Source: Pseudomonas brassicacearum
Lineage (GTDB): Bacteria > Pseudomonadota > Gammaproteobacteria > Pseudomonadales > Pseudomonadaceae
Assembly: GCF_003732225.1 (NCBI RefSeq)
Contig: NZ_MOBJ01000012.1
Coordinates: 124,001 to 188,000 of the forward strand
Direction: 5' to 3'
Length of the DNA: 64,000 nucleotides
The notes under the pieces were generated by a model. That model saw nothing but the letters and a program-made list of their open reading frames with translations. It ran no database searches and was not told the DNA's origin. The position numbers and the translations under genes were made by a program. Shown piece after piece: positions 52,161 to 61,219 of this stretch. The first letter of the stretch is position 1; every line of letters starts with the position of its first letter.

Positions 52161-53957
52161 ATGCCCGAGTACAAAGCTCCCCTGCGCGACATGCGCTTTC
52201 TGATCGACCATGTTTTCGACTTTCACGCCAGTTACGTGGCCCTCGGTGCTACCGACGCCAGCCCGGACATGGTCAATGCGATCCTTGAAGAAGGGGCGAA
52301 ATTCTGTGAGAACGTTCTTGCGCCGCTGAATCGCAGCGGCGACGAAGAAGGCTGTCATTTCGACAACGGTGTGGTCACCACGCCTACGGGATTCAAGCAA
52401 GCATTCGCACAATACGTTGAGGGCGGCTGGCATGGTCTGGCGGCGGACCCGACTTATGGCGGTCAGGGTTTACCCAGTTCACTAGGACTGGTGATCAGTG
52501 AAATGGTCGGCTCCAGCAACACTTCCTGGGGCATGTACCCAGGCCTGACCCACGGCGCGATGTCGGCGATCCATGCCCACGGCACCGAAGAGCAAAAACA
52601 GACCTACCTGAGCAAACTCACGGCCGGGCAGTGGACCGGCACCATGTGCCTGACCGAAGCGCATTGCGGCACGGACCTGGGGATCATCAAGACCCGCGCA
52701 GTGCCGCAAGCCGACGGCAGCTATGCGGTGACTGGCAGCAAGATTTTCATCTCTGCCGGCGAGCACGATATGAGCGACAACATCATTCACCTGGTGTTGG
52801 CCAAACTGCCGGACGCGCCCGCCGGGACCAAGGGTATCTCGCTGTTCATCGTGCCCAAGTTCCTGCCTGATGCCCAAGGCGAAGCCGGTGAGCGCAACGG
52901 GGTTTCCTGCGGTTCGATCGAACACAAGATGGGCATCAAGGCGTCTGCCACTTGCGTGCTGAACTTCGATGGTGCCAAGGGCTTCCTGATTGGCGAGGCG
53001 AACAAGGGCCTGAACTGTATGTTCACCATGATGAACCACGCCCGGCTCGGCACCGGGATGCAGGGTTTGTGTCTGGGTGAAGCGAGCTTCCAGGGCGCGA
53101 TCAAGTACGCCAACGATCGCTTGCAAATGCGCTCGCTGACCGGACCCAAAGCGCCGGAAAAGGCCGCCGATCCGATCATCGTCCACCCCGACGTACGGCG
53201 CATGCTGCTGACCATGAAAGCCTTCAACGAAGGTAACCGCGCGCTGACCTATTTCACCGCGCAATTGCTCGATGTCGCACACCTGAGTAGCGACGAAACC
53301 CAGCGCCAGGATGCCGAGAACCTGTTGGCGTTCCTGACGCCGATCTGCAAAGCCTTCATGACCGAAACCGGCCTGGAAGTTACCAACCATGGCATGCAGG
53401 TGTTCGGCGGCCATGGATTCATCCGCGAGTGGGGTATGGAGCAGTTGGTGCGTGACTGCCGTATTGCGCCCATCTATGAAGGCACCAACGGCATTCAGGC
53501 ATTGGACTTGCTCGGGCGCAAGGTGCTTGGCAGCCAAGGCAAACTGCTGCGCGGGTTCACCAAAATTGTTCACAAGTTTTGCGAAGCCAATGCCGCACAT
53601 CCGCAGCTAAAAGCGTATGTGGCGCAGCTCAACGGGTTGAACCAGCAGTGGGGCGAGTTGACCACCAAGGTCGGTATGGCGGCGATGAAAAATCCGGACG
53701 AGGTCGGCGCTGCGGCGCTGGATTATTTGATGTATAGCGGCTACATCATTTTGGCTTACCTGTGGCTGCGCATGGCGCTGGTGGCTCAGGCACAGCTGGC
53801 GGCGGGCAGTGGTGACGCTGATTATTGCCGGGGCAAACTGGCCACTTGCGAGTTCTACTTCAAGCGCCTGTTGCCGCGTACGACCACGCATCAGGCGGCG
53901 GTGGAGGCGGGCAGTGATTGTCTGATGAAACTGCCTGCGGAGTTGTTTGCGCTCTGA
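52161..53957 (+). CDS. Acyl-CoA dehydrogenase 2 (600-residue class)
   Basis: 598 residues, close to paralogue 1 along its length (CLTEAHCGTDLGIIKTRA, KIFISAGEHDM, catalytic Glu in YEGTNGIQALDLLG). ATG after GGAGAAACGACC. It corresponds to PA0507 in order. Substrate chain length is not deducible. No own promoter motif recognised; may be read from the GGDEF side. Confidence 0.93.
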   Translation: MPEYKAPLRDMRFLIDHVFDFHASYVALGATDASPDMVNAILEEGAKFCENVLAPLNRSGDEEGCHFDNGVVTTPTGFKQAFAQYVEGGWHGLAADPTYGGQGLPSSLGLVISEMVGSSNTSWGMYPGLTHGAMSAIHAHGTEEQKQTYLSKLTAGQWTGTMCLTEAHCGTDLGIIKTRAVPQADGSYAVTGSKIFISAGEHDMSDNIIHLVLAKLPDAPAGTKGISLFIVPKFLPDAQGEAGERNGVSCGSIEHKMGIKASATCVLNFDGAKGFLIGEANKGLNCMFTMMNHARLGTGMQGLCLGEASFQGAIKYANDRLQMRSLTGPKAPEKAADPIIVHPDVRRMLLTMKAFNEGNRALTYFTAQLLDVAHLSSDETQRQDAENLLAFLTPICKAFMTETGLEVTNHGMQVFGGHGFIREWGMEQLVRDCRIAPIYEGTNGIQALDLLGRKVLGSQGKLLRGFTKIVHKFCEANAAHPQLKAYVAQLNGLNQQWGELTTKVGMAAMKNPDEVGAAALDYLMYSGYIILAYLWLRMALVAQAQLAAGSGDADYCRGKLATCEFYFKRLLPRTTTHQAAVEAGSDCLMKLPAELFAL

Positions 53958-53974
53958 CATAAGGCGCTGCCTCT

Positions 53975-54048
53975 GAAAGATCGCAGCCTGCGGCAGCTCC
54001 TACAATTCAGGTGAACCTGTAGGAATTGCCGCAGGCTGCGATTTTTTT
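53975..54048. repeat. Pair of class B REPs, outward arrangement
   Basis: AAGATCGCAGCCTGCGGCAG and TTGCCGCAGGCTGCGATTTT between dehydrogenases 2 and 3; the T-run may terminate. Confidence 0.85.
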
Positions 54049-54174
54049 GGTGACTAAAAATTACAAATAGGTCACTAGCTGACCCTATGTGTCGTAAAAG
54101 TTGTTCGGGTACACTCAAGGCCTTGCTGAAATCCGATCCTACGAATCACTTTTCAAGTTCTCACGAGGTTTGCC

Positions 54175-55953
54175 ATGGCTGACTACAAAGCGCCCTTGCG
54201 CGATATGCGCTTCGTCCTCAATGAAGTTTTCGAGGTTGCCAAACTGTGGGCGGAACTGCCCGCTCTGGCCGACACCGTCGATGCCGAGACCGTCGAGGCA
54301 ATCCTTGAGGAAGCCGGTAAAGTCACCAGCAAAAGCATCGCGCCGCTGAGCCGTGCCGCCGACGAAGAAGGCTGTCACTGGAGCGACGGCGCTGTCACCA
54401 CTCCAGCAGGTTTCCCACAGGCTTATCAGACCTACGCTGAAGGCGGTTGGGTCGGCGTCGGTGGTGATCCAGCCTACGGTGGCATGGGCATGCCGAAAGC
54501 GGTTTCGGCTCAGGTCGAAGAAATGGTCAACTCCGCCAGCCTGTCGTTCGGTCTGTACCCGATGCTCACCGCCGGGGCTTGCCTGTCGATCAACGCGCAC
54601 GCCAGTGACGAACTGAAAGCCGCTTACCTGCCAAACATGTACGCCGGTGTCTGGGCAGGCTCCATGTGCCTGACCGAGCCACACGCGGGGACTGACTTGG
54701 GGATCATCCGTACCAAGGCTGAACCGCAAGCAGACGGTTCCTACAAGGTCAGCGGCACCAAGATCTTCATCACTGGCGGTGAACACGACCTGACCGAAAA
54801 CATCATTCACCTGGTACTGGCCAAACTGCCGGATGCACCCGCGGGTCCGAAAGGTATTTCGCTGTTCCTGGTGCCGAAGTTCATGGTCAATGCCGATGGC
54901 AGTCTCGGTGCGCGTAACCCGGCAAACTGCGGTTCGATCGAACACAAAATGGGCATCCAGGCCTCCGCTACCTGCGTGATGAACTTCGACGAAGCCGTGG
55001 GTTACCTCGTCGGTGAGCCGAACAAAGGCCTGGCGGCGATGTTCACCATGATGAACTACGAGCGTCTGGGCGTCGGGATCCAGGGCCTGGCCAGTGGCGA
55101 GCGCTCTTACCAGAACGCGGTTGAATACGCTCGTGATCGCCTGCAAAGCCGCTCGCCGACTGGCGCGCAGAACAAAGACAAGGTCGCCGACCCGATCATC
55201 GTTCACCCGGACGTACGGCGCATGTTGCTGACCATGAAAGCCTCGAACGAAGGTGGTCGCGCATTCTCTACCTACGTCGCCATGCAACTGGACACCGCCA
55301 AGTTCAGCGAAGACACGACCACGCGCAAACGCGCTGAAGACCTGGTGGCCTTGCTGACCCCGGTCGCCAAGGCGTTCCTTACCGATCTGGGCCTGGAAAC
55401 CACGGTTCACGGACAGCAGGTCTTCGGTGGCCACGGCTACATTCGTGAGTGGGGGCAGGAACAACTGGTTCGCGACGTGCGGATTACCCAGATCTACGAA
55501 GGCACCAACGGTATTCAGGCGCTGGACCTGGTCGGGCGCAAAATCGTCGGCAGCGGCGGGGCGTACTACAAACTGTTCGCCGACGAGATTCGGCATTTCA
55601 CCGCCACCGCGAGCGCCGATCTGGCCGAGTTCACCAAACCGTTGAACGACGCTGTAACCACGCTGGACGACCTGACCGCCTGGCTGCTGGACCGGGTGAA
55701 AAATAACCCGAACGAAATCGGCGCGGCTTCGGTCGAGTATCTGCAAGTGTTCGGCTATGTGTCCTACGCCTACATGTGGGCACTGATGGCCAAGGCGGCC
55801 TTCGGTAAAGAGGCGCAGGAAGACTTCTACGCCAGCAAACTGGGCACCGCGCGTTTTTACTTCGCTCGCCTGCTGCCGCGGATTCATTCGCTGAGCGCTT
55901 CGGTCAAGGCTGGTAGTGAGTCGCTGTTCCTGTTGGACGCGGCGCAGTTCTGA
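54175..55953 (+). CDS. Acyl-CoA dehydrogenase 3 (600-residue class)
   Basis: 592 residues, more diverged than the other two (CLTEPHAGTDLGIIRTKA, KIFITGGEHDL, catalytic Glu in YEGTNGIQALDLVG). ATG after ACGAGG. Corresponds to PA0508 in order, for which medium-chain activity has been reported (from memory). Followed directly by the GacA box and the RsmX sRNA. Confidence 0.93.
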   Translation: MADYKAPLRDMRFVLNEVFEVAKLWAELPALADTVDAETVEAILEEAGKVTSKSIAPLSRAADEEGCHWSDGAVTTPAGFPQAYQTYAEGGWVGVGGDPAYGGMGMPKAVSAQVEEMVNSASLSFGLYPMLTAGACLSINAHASDELKAAYLPNMYAGVWAGSMCLTEPHAGTDLGIIRTKAEPQADGSYKVSGTKIFITGGEHDLTENIIHLVLAKLPDAPAGPKGISLFLVPKFMVNADGSLGARNPANCGSIEHKMGIQASATCVMNFDEAVGYLVGEPNKGLAAMFTMMNYERLGVGIQGLASGERSYQNAVEYARDRLQSRSPTGAQNKDKVADPIIVHPDVRRMLLTMKASNEGGRAFSTYVAMQLDTAKFSEDTTTRKRAEDLVALLTPVAKAFLTDLGLETTVHGQQVFGGHGYIREWGQEQLVRDVRITQIYEGTNGIQALDLVGRKIVGSGGAYYKLFADEIRHFTATASADLAEFTKPLNDAVTTLDDLTAWLLDRVKNNPNEIGAASVEYLQVFGYVSYAYMWALMAKAAFGKEAQEDFYASKLGTARFYFARLLPRIHSLSASVKAGSESLFLLDAAQF

Positions 55954-55966
55954 GGAGGTAACGCCA

Positions 55967-55984
55967 TGTAAGCATTTGCTTACG
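55967..55984 (+). promoter_or_regulatory. GacA-binding upstream activating sequence
   Basis: TGTAAGCATTTGCTTACG fits TGTAAG-N6-CTTACA with one mismatch at the last base. It is centred about 67 bases before the inferred rsmX start, where GacA boxes of rsmXYZ lie. Confidence 0.85.
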
Positions 55985-56041
55985 TGACGTGCTGCCGTTT
56001 TCCCCTGTTCTAAGATTGGATCCAGAGCTAATCTACTTCAC

Positions 56042-56160
56042 ATGGACGTCGCGCAGGAAGCGCAAAGCAACAACACGGACACGTAGGATTCTGCCAGGAT
56101 GGCGGAGTGAAATGGATGTCAGGGAAACAGTCTGCAAAGCCCCGCTTCGGCGGGGTTTTC
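56042..56160 (+). ncRNA. rsmX: RsmX regulatory small RNA
   Basis: About 119 bases, the known size of RsmX. Eight GGA triplets (such as ATGGAC, CAGGAA, TAGGAT, CCAGGATGG, ATGGAT, AGGGAA) are the RsmA/RsmE capture sites. The 3' end is the terminator CCCCGC-TTCG-GCGGGG-TTTTC. The -10-like TAATCT at 56029 and the GacA box at 55967 complete the picture. It sequesters RsmA/RsmE and so releases translation of secondary-metabolism genes in response to GacS/GacA. The exact 5' end is inferred. Confidence 0.88.
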
Positions 56161-56161
56161 T
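56136..56161 (+). terminator. Intrinsic terminator of rsmX
   Basis: AAAGCCCCGC-TTCG-GCGGGGTTTTC, a perfect GC stem. It may also end the convergent LysR transcript. Confidence 0.9.
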
Positions 56162-56188
56162 TTTGCCTGCGATTTATGTGTTTGCCGT

Positions 56189-57118
56189 TCAGCCCTGGAT
56201 ATCCAATACCGTCGTGCTCGCCATCCGCCTGTCCGGGCCATTCATCACGTCTTCCAGCAGATTGCGCAGCAACTCCAGCGTTGCTTGCTGACGTTGCACG
56301 TCGCGACAAACCAATCCTACTTTCAGAGGCACCCGAGGCTCGCTCAAGGGCTTCCACAAAAGTGCGTTGTTTCCGTTCTCCTGCTGTGAACGGCCGGGTA
56401 GGACAGTGGCCAGTCTGGTGTGGGGCAAACTGTCGAGGATCCCCGCCATGTTGTTCAGTTCCGCCTGCACTTGCGGGCGGCGTCCGAGATTGGCCAGTTG
56501 CCCCTGCCAGATCTGTCGGACCTGAAACTCTTCTCCCAGCAACAGCATCGGCAATTCCGCTGCCTGACTCATGGAGACTTTCTTGAATTCGCGCAATGGA
56601 TGATCGGCGGGGATGACCAGGGTCAGTTCATCTTCATACAGCAAAACGCCGTGCAGTCCGGGTTGGCGCGGCGGCAAATAGCTGATGCCGATGTCGAGTG
56701 AGCCATTGAGCAGTCGACGTTCGATTTCCAGTCCCGTGAGTTCGTAGATTTGTACCACCAGGTGCGGTTGTGCGGCGCGCACACGTTCCAGCATTTTCGG
56801 CACCAGGCTGGTGTGAACAGTCTGCAGTACACCAATGGCCAGAGTGCGCAGCGCCTGGCCCTTGAAATTGCCCAAGGCCTCGCGTGCCCGTTGCATACCG
56901 TCAAGCAATGGCAGGGCGTGGTTGTACAAGGTATGTGCGGCCAGGGTGGGCAGCAGGCGTTTGCTGCTGCGTTCGAACAGACTCACATCAAGGTTTTGTT
57001 CCAGTTGGCGGATCTGTTGCGACAGCGCCGGTTGGGAGATCGACAGGCGTTCGGCGGCACGCCCGACATGGCCTTCTTCATACACCGCGACGAAATAACG
57101 CAGTTGCTTAAAATCCAT
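56189..57118 (-). CDS. LysR-family transcriptional regulator of the distal pqq block
   Basis: 309 residues. N-terminal winged HTH (MDFKQLRYFVAVYEEGHVGRAAERLSISQPALSQQIRQLE), then the two-part ligand-binding domain; the CynR/BenM-like subgroup is suggested by ELTGLEIERRLLNGSLDIGISYLPP. Divergent from the 63-residue ORF and aminotransferase genes, the usual arrangement for a LysR regulator and its target. ATAAG-TAATT-CTTAT overlapping the start codon region is a possible autoregulatory site. Confidence 0.92.
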   Translation of the reverse strand: MDFKQLRYFVAVYEEGHVGRAAERLSISQPALSQQIRQLEQNLDVSLFERSSKRLLPTLAAHTLYNHALPLLDGMQRAREALGNFKGQALRTLAIGVLQTVHTSLVPKMLERVRAAQPHLVVQIYELTGLEIERRLLNGSLDIGISYLPPRQPGLHGVLLYEDELTLVIPADHPLREFKKVSMSQAAELPMLLLGEEFQVRQIWQGQLANLGRRPQVQAELNNMAGILDSLPHTRLATVLPGRSQQENGNNALLWKPLSEPRVPLKVGLVCRDVQRQQATLELLRNLLEDVMNGPDRRMASTTVLDIQG

Positions 57119-57219
57119 AAGTAATTCTTATCGAAAAAGCTGGAAAATCGAAATGGCCCAGCGCCTGGCAGACGCCTAGTCTAACCGCATTCACAAGGCT
57201 TACAGGGCCAGAAAGCGCG

Positions 57220-57411
57220 ATGAATACCGTTTACGTTGATGGTGTTTACATAGGCAAGGCAAAAAACCTTGGACAGGGTTTGCTCAGCGATACCGACAAA
57301 CAGCGGATTGCCAATCGGCTCTGGTTGTGGCCGCAAGGTACACGCACCGGGCGCCTCGAGGATTGGTCGTCACGTCTGCTGGGCTTGCCGCTTGAGGGAC
57401 TGCGCGCATGA
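57220..57411 (+). CDS. 63-residue protein upstream of the aminotransferase
   Basis: MNTVYVDGVYIGKAKNLGQG.., no known domain recognised. Its stop overlaps the aminotransferase start by four bases (ATGA), which argues for a real translated gene. No clear ribosome site beyond GAAAGCG. Could be a small partner or substrate of the next enzyme; unknown. Confidence 0.6.
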   Translation: MNTVYVDGVYIGKAKNLGQGLLSDTDKQRIANRLWLWPQGTRTGRLEDWSSRLLGLPLEGLRA

Positions 57412-58685
57412 ACCTGTTCAACCTGCGTCGCCATCAGCCGAGCCTGGATGATCTGGCAGCGGAGCATTTTCCGCCTTCAAGGCACGACAACTTTTCCAGC
57501 GAGTGCCTGATGCCGAGTGTCGAGCGACCCCAGCAAGTTTTCGTTCGCGGCCAGGGTTCCTGGCTGTGGGACAGTGACGACCGCGCGTACCTGGATTTTA
57601 TCCAGGGTGGCGCGGCCAACAGCCTCGGTCACAGCCCGTCGGTGCTGGTCAAAGCCATCGCCGCTCAGGCGCAAACACTGATCAATCCAGGTTCGGCATT
57701 GCTTAACCGTGGCCAGCTCAACCTGGCCGAGCGGCTGTGCATCAGTACCGGCAGCGATCAGGCTTATTTGCTCAACAGTGGCAGTGAAGCCTGCGAAGCG
57801 GCGATCAAACTGGCGCGTAAATGGGGGCAACTGCATCGTGGTGGCGCTTCGCGAATCGTCACCGCCAGTGGTAGCTGCCATGGTCACGGTTTTGCGGCAA
57901 TGTCCGCATCGGACTGTCAGAACAATCGCTTTGAGCCGCAGCTTCCAGGTTTCAGCCACGTTCCGTTCAATGATTTACCGGCGTTGCATGCGGCAGTGGA
58001 TGCGCAGACTGTCGCCATCATGCTTGAACCCATCCAGAGTTCCGCCGGTATCGTTCCGGCGACCGAGCATTACCTCAAAGGTGTCGAACGCCTGTGCCGT
58101 GAGTTGGGAATTCTGCTGATTCTCGATGAAGTGCAAACCGGGATGGGCCGTTGCGGCAGTTTGCTCGCCGAACAGGTTTACGGTGTGCGGGCCGACATTG
58201 TTGTGCTGGGCAAAGGTCTGGGGGGTGGGGTTCCGGTGGCGGCGCTTCTGGCTCGCGGCAACGCTTGCTGCTTTGAGTCGGGCGAACTGGATGGCACCCA
58301 TCATGGCAACGCGTTGATGGCTTCGGCGGGGTTGGCGGTTCTGGACTGCGTGCTGAATCACGGCTTCCTCGAGCATGTTCGGGAAAGCGCTCAACACCTG
58401 CGTGAAGGCTTGAGCCGATTGGCCAACCGTTACGGACACGTTGAACTGCGTGGCCAAGGACTGCTCTGGGGCCTGACCTTGAGTGACGATTCGGCTGACA
58501 CAGTAGTGAAGGCTGCGCTGTACGAAGGTTTACTGCTGAGCGCTCCAAAACCCGATTGCCTGCGGTTCACGCCAGCGCTGACGGTCAGCAAGGCCAATAT
58601 CGACGAAATGCTCCTGCGTCTGGCCCGAGCTTTCTCCCGGGTGCGCACGGCCCAACTCCAATGCCGCAAAGGCATCGCGGTCTGA
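57408..58685 (+). CDS. Class III aminotransferase (ornithine/acetylornithine type)
   Basis: 425 residues. PLP fold type I class III: LLNSGSEACEAAIKLAR, EPIQSSAGIVPA, LDEVQTGMGRCG with the PLP Asp, and the Schiff-base lysine in VVLGKGLGGGVPVAA. Substrate unclear; the N-terminal region differs from ArgD. Neighbouring pqq genes suggest that it belongs to the extended pqq cluster described in P. fluorescens B16 (pqqFABCDEMKJIH, from memory), but its need for PQQ is unproven. Confidence 0.9.
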   Translation: MNLFNLRRHQPSLDDLAAEHFPPSRHDNFSSECLMPSVERPQQVFVRGQGSWLWDSDDRAYLDFIQGGAANSLGHSPSVLVKAIAAQAQTLINPGSALLNRGQLNLAERLCISTGSDQAYLLNSGSEACEAAIKLARKWGQLHRGGASRIVTASGSCHGHGFAAMSASDCQNNRFEPQLPGFSHVPFNDLPALHAAVDAQTVAIMLEPIQSSAGIVPATEHYLKGVERLCRELGILLILDEVQTGMGRCGSLLAEQVYGVRADIVVLGKGLGGGVPVAALLARGNACCFESGELDGTHHGNALMASAGLAVLDCVLNHGFLEHVRESAQHLREGLSRLANRYGHVELRGQGLLWGLTLSDDSADTVVKAALYEGLLLSAPKPDCLRFTPALTVSKANIDEMLLRLARAFSRVRTAQLQCRKGIAV

Positions 58686-58903
58686 ACAAACCGCCACTTC
58701 TCTCATTCCCGAACCGTCTCGCGGTATAACGCGTCGCCCCATGCCTGCTCCTTTTGGCATGGGGCGTTTTTTTGTCTCAGCGATTTTCCAAACTCTACTC
58801 AGTGCTTGAGTGATTGCCAGATCAATGGCTTTTTAGCGGAGCCGGCAAGGACTGCCGATGCCATCACGCGTTGACGCTGCGGATGGCTTGGTTTGTAAGT
58901 ATG

Positions 58904-58918
58904 TACCACTGAGTGGTA
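58904..58918. promoter_or_regulatory. Probable operator of the orphan HTH gene
   Basis: TACCACT-G-AGTGGTA, a perfect 7-1-7 palindrome, 67 bases before the HTH start codon. A TTGACG at 58871 could be the -35 box. Antitoxin HTH proteins usually bind such sites to repress themselves. Confidence 0.55.
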
Positions 58919-58992
58919 TGGTAATGGGAAGGGGTATCCATGACCAGCAACTGCTGGATATGAAGGAGTTTGTGGAGGTACATCATGAGTAA
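58918..58992 (+). pseudogene. Possible toxin-gene C-terminal remnant
   Basis: A 24-codon frame (MVMGRGIHDQQLLDMKEFVEVHHE) whose stop overlaps the start of the HTH gene. Its tail, ..QLL..KEFVEVHHE, resembles the last residues of RelE/HigB-like toxins that normally precede this kind of HTH antitoxin with the same overlap. The rest of such a toxin is absent. Suggestive only. Confidence 0.25.
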
Positions 58993-59305
58993 GAAATTCA
59001 AGAGTGAAGCCCTTGAGTCGGTTCACGACTCGGCCACTGCATTGTTGTCGATCGGTGCCATCAGCAAGACCACCATGCGCCAGTTCGACGAGTCATGCCT
59101 GGCACAGGTTCCAGAGGCGATTCCCGCCGAACAGATCAAGCAACTGCGCGAGCGTAACAATGTCAGCCAACCGGTGTTCGCCCGATATTTGAATACCAGT
59201 GCTTCTACCGTCAAACAGTGGGAAGCGGGCGACAAGCACCCCAGTGGCATGGCATTGAAGCTACTGAGCATCGTGCAGAAGCACGGGCTGGAAATACTGG
59301 CCTGA
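58985..59305 (+). CDS. Antitoxin-like HTH DNA-binding protein (XRE/NadS-HigA type)
   Basis: 106 residues after GGAGG. The C-terminal HTH is IKQLRERNNVSQPVFARYLNTSASTVKQWEAGDKHPSGMALKLLSIV, as in antitoxins of RelE/HigB-type modules. No toxin gene precedes it, only a short tail fragment. Lies between the aminotransferase and the oligopeptidase gene, in the place of the pqqK gene of extended clusters (from memory). May be an orphan antitoxin turned regulator. Confidence 0.85.
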   Translation: MSKKFKSEALESVHDSATALLSIGAISKTTMRQFDESCLAQVPEAIPAEQIKQLRERNNVSQPVFARYLNTSASTVKQWEAGDKHPSGMALKLLSIVQKHGLEILA

Positions 59306-59386
59306 GATGATCCGCAAGCGCTGAGAAGCTGGATCGTCGCCCCAGTGGCTGCGATCTTTTCAAGCTGGTCCGATCCCTGCCACCGA

Positions 59387-61219
59387 TCACGCGTTTTGCT
59401 GATCCATCACCCCGCGATAAAACAGCCATTCCTGCTCCAGTGCATGCGCCTGATTGTTGGCCTTGCGAAAGCCGTGGCGTTCATCCGGGTAGTAATGGGC
59501 CTGTGCGGGAATGCCGTTGTCTTGCAGGGCCTTGAGCATATCGCGGGTCTGTTGTGGCACCACCACGGCGTCGAGTTCGCCTTGGAAGAAGATGACCGGC
59601 ACGCGGATTTCGCTCGCGTGCAGCAACGGTGTACGGGCGGCGTAGCGCTCGGCATCTTGCTGTGGATCGCCGATCAGCCAATCCAGATAGTCGCCTTCGA
59701 ATTTGTGAGTGGTGCGACTCAGGGCAACCGGGTCGCTGACCCCGTACAAACTGGCACCCGCGCTGAAGACATCCTGAAATGCCAGCGCGCAGAGCGTGGT
59801 GTAACCGCCGGCACTGCCGCCGCGAATGAACGCGCGATCGCCGTCGATCAAACCTTGCCCGGCGAGGTAGGCGACCACGGCGCAGGCGTCTTCGACATCC
59901 ACTTCGCCCCAGCTCAGGTACAGCGCCTGTCGGTAGGCCCGACCGTAACCGCTGCTGCCGCGATAGTTGAGGTCGGCAACCGCGAAGCCCCGTTGTGTCC
60001 AGTACTGGATACGCGGGTCAAGCATCGGGTAGCACGCCGACGTTGGCCCGCCATGAATGAACACCAGCAACGGCGGTTTGGCGACATCGGTCATGGCCGG
60101 ATAAAAGAAACCATGGGCCTCACCGGCACCGCTTGGATAGCGCAGTGTCTGCGGCTGGCTGATGTGTTCTGCGGGCAACAGTGCAATGCCGCCAGCCAAC
60201 ACCCGGGCCTGATGGCTTTTACGGTCGATGGCAATCACCGCTGCAGGGCTGACCGGCGATGCGGCGATGCAGTAAACAAACTGCTGATCCAGCGCCAGAT
60301 TGCGGAAGCGACTGTAGTCGCCGGTGAAATCCTCAGTGGAATCGCCAGAGCATAAGCCGAGGCGGCCAAAGCCATCCACGGTCCAGCTTGCCAAAAAACT
60401 CTTTTCGCCTAGCGGCAACCAGGTGCAGGCACCGAGTTGCCATGGCGCTGGCGCATGATCGGCGTCGCTGCTAGGTAATGGCTGCAAGCCTGACTCAGTG
60501 TCGACCCACGGTTGCCAGAAGCCGGCGCGGTCGGTCAGGCAATACAGGCGACCGGCATCATCGAAACGCGGTTGTTGCAGGGACTCTTCAGAGGCGTCAC
60601 CGGCCACACAGCGCGGCTGGCCGAAACCGCCGTTGGCGTCGCGCTCGGCAACCATCAAGCGTGTCGCGGTCCAGGGTTGATGCGGTCGGCTCCATTCGAT
60701 CCAGGCCAATCGCCGCGCATCCGGACTCAAGGTCGGCGCGGAGTAAAAGTCCGCGCCTTCAACCAACAGGTGACGCTTACCGTCTGCCAGATCGATGGCC
60801 ACCAGGCGATGCTGAGCGCTTTGCTCTTCGACGGCGAGTACCTGCCCGCCAGCAAATTGCAGATCGCCATAACGGCATTCACCCAAGGTCAGCGCCTGCG
60901 GTATTTCACCGGCCAACGATTGCCGATACAACTGCTGATCTGTTTCGTTGACGAAGACCACGCCGTCATCGCTCAGGCAAAACGATCCGCCACCATATTC
61001 ATAGACCCGGCTGCGCGCACTGAACCCCGGTGGGGTCAGGCAATGGGCGGTGTTGTCGCGCCAGTGCCAGATTCGACAGGCGCCATCTTCGGGGCGGTAT
61101 TCATTCCAGAACAAACCAAGAGCGCCGACGCGCAGGTCGGCGAAATCGACACCGGCCGCCACGGCTTTGATGGCGCTCAAAGGTTCAGCCTTTAACGATG
61201 AGGCGTGAGTTTCGTTCAT
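59387..61219 (-). CDS. S9 prolyl oligopeptidase family protein of the pqq cluster
   Basis: 610 residues: N-terminal seven-bladed beta-propeller (about 20-350) and a C-terminal alpha/beta hydrolase with FIRGGSAGGYTTL (Ser), a later Asp in GELDAVVVPQQT and His in DERHGF. Its ATG lies 35 bases inside the end of pqqE, so it is translated with it. In extended pqq clusters a peptidase here is called pqqM. It may trim PqqA or its peptide debris; inferred. Confidence 0.88.
   Translation of the reverse strand: MNETHASSLKAEPLSAIKAVAAGVDFADLRVGALGLFWNEYRPEDGACRIWHWRDNTAHCLTPPGFSARSRVYEYGGGSFCLSDDGVVFVNETDQQLYRQSLAGEIPQALTLGECRYGDLQFAGGQVLAVEEQSAQHRLVAIDLADGKRHLLVEGADFYSAPTLSPDARRLAWIEWSRPHQPWTATRLMVAERDANGGFGQPRCVAGDASEESLQQPRFDDAGRLYCLTDRAGFWQPWVDTESGLQPLPSSDADHAPAPWQLGACTWLPLGEKSFLASWTVDGFGRLGLCSGDSTEDFTGDYSRFRNLALDQQFVYCIAASPVSPAAVIAIDRKSHQARVLAGGIALLPAEHISQPQTLRYPSGAGEAHGFFYPAMTDVAKPPLLVFIHGGPTSACYPMLDPRIQYWTQRGFAVADLNYRGSSGYGRAYRQALYLSWGEVDVEDACAVVAYLAGQGLIDGDRAFIRGGSAGGYTTLCALAFQDVFSAGASLYGVSDPVALSRTTHKFEGDYLDWLIGDPQQDAERYAARTPLLHASEIRVPVIFFQGELDAVVVPQQTRDMLKALQDNGIPAQAHYYPDERHGFRKANNQAHALEQEWLFYRGVMDQQNA

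Noticed and set aside
55989..56291. 100-codon frame over the rsmX region
   Set aside because: Sequence is explained by an RsmX-type RNA with terminator; the frame lacks a ribosome site and similarity.
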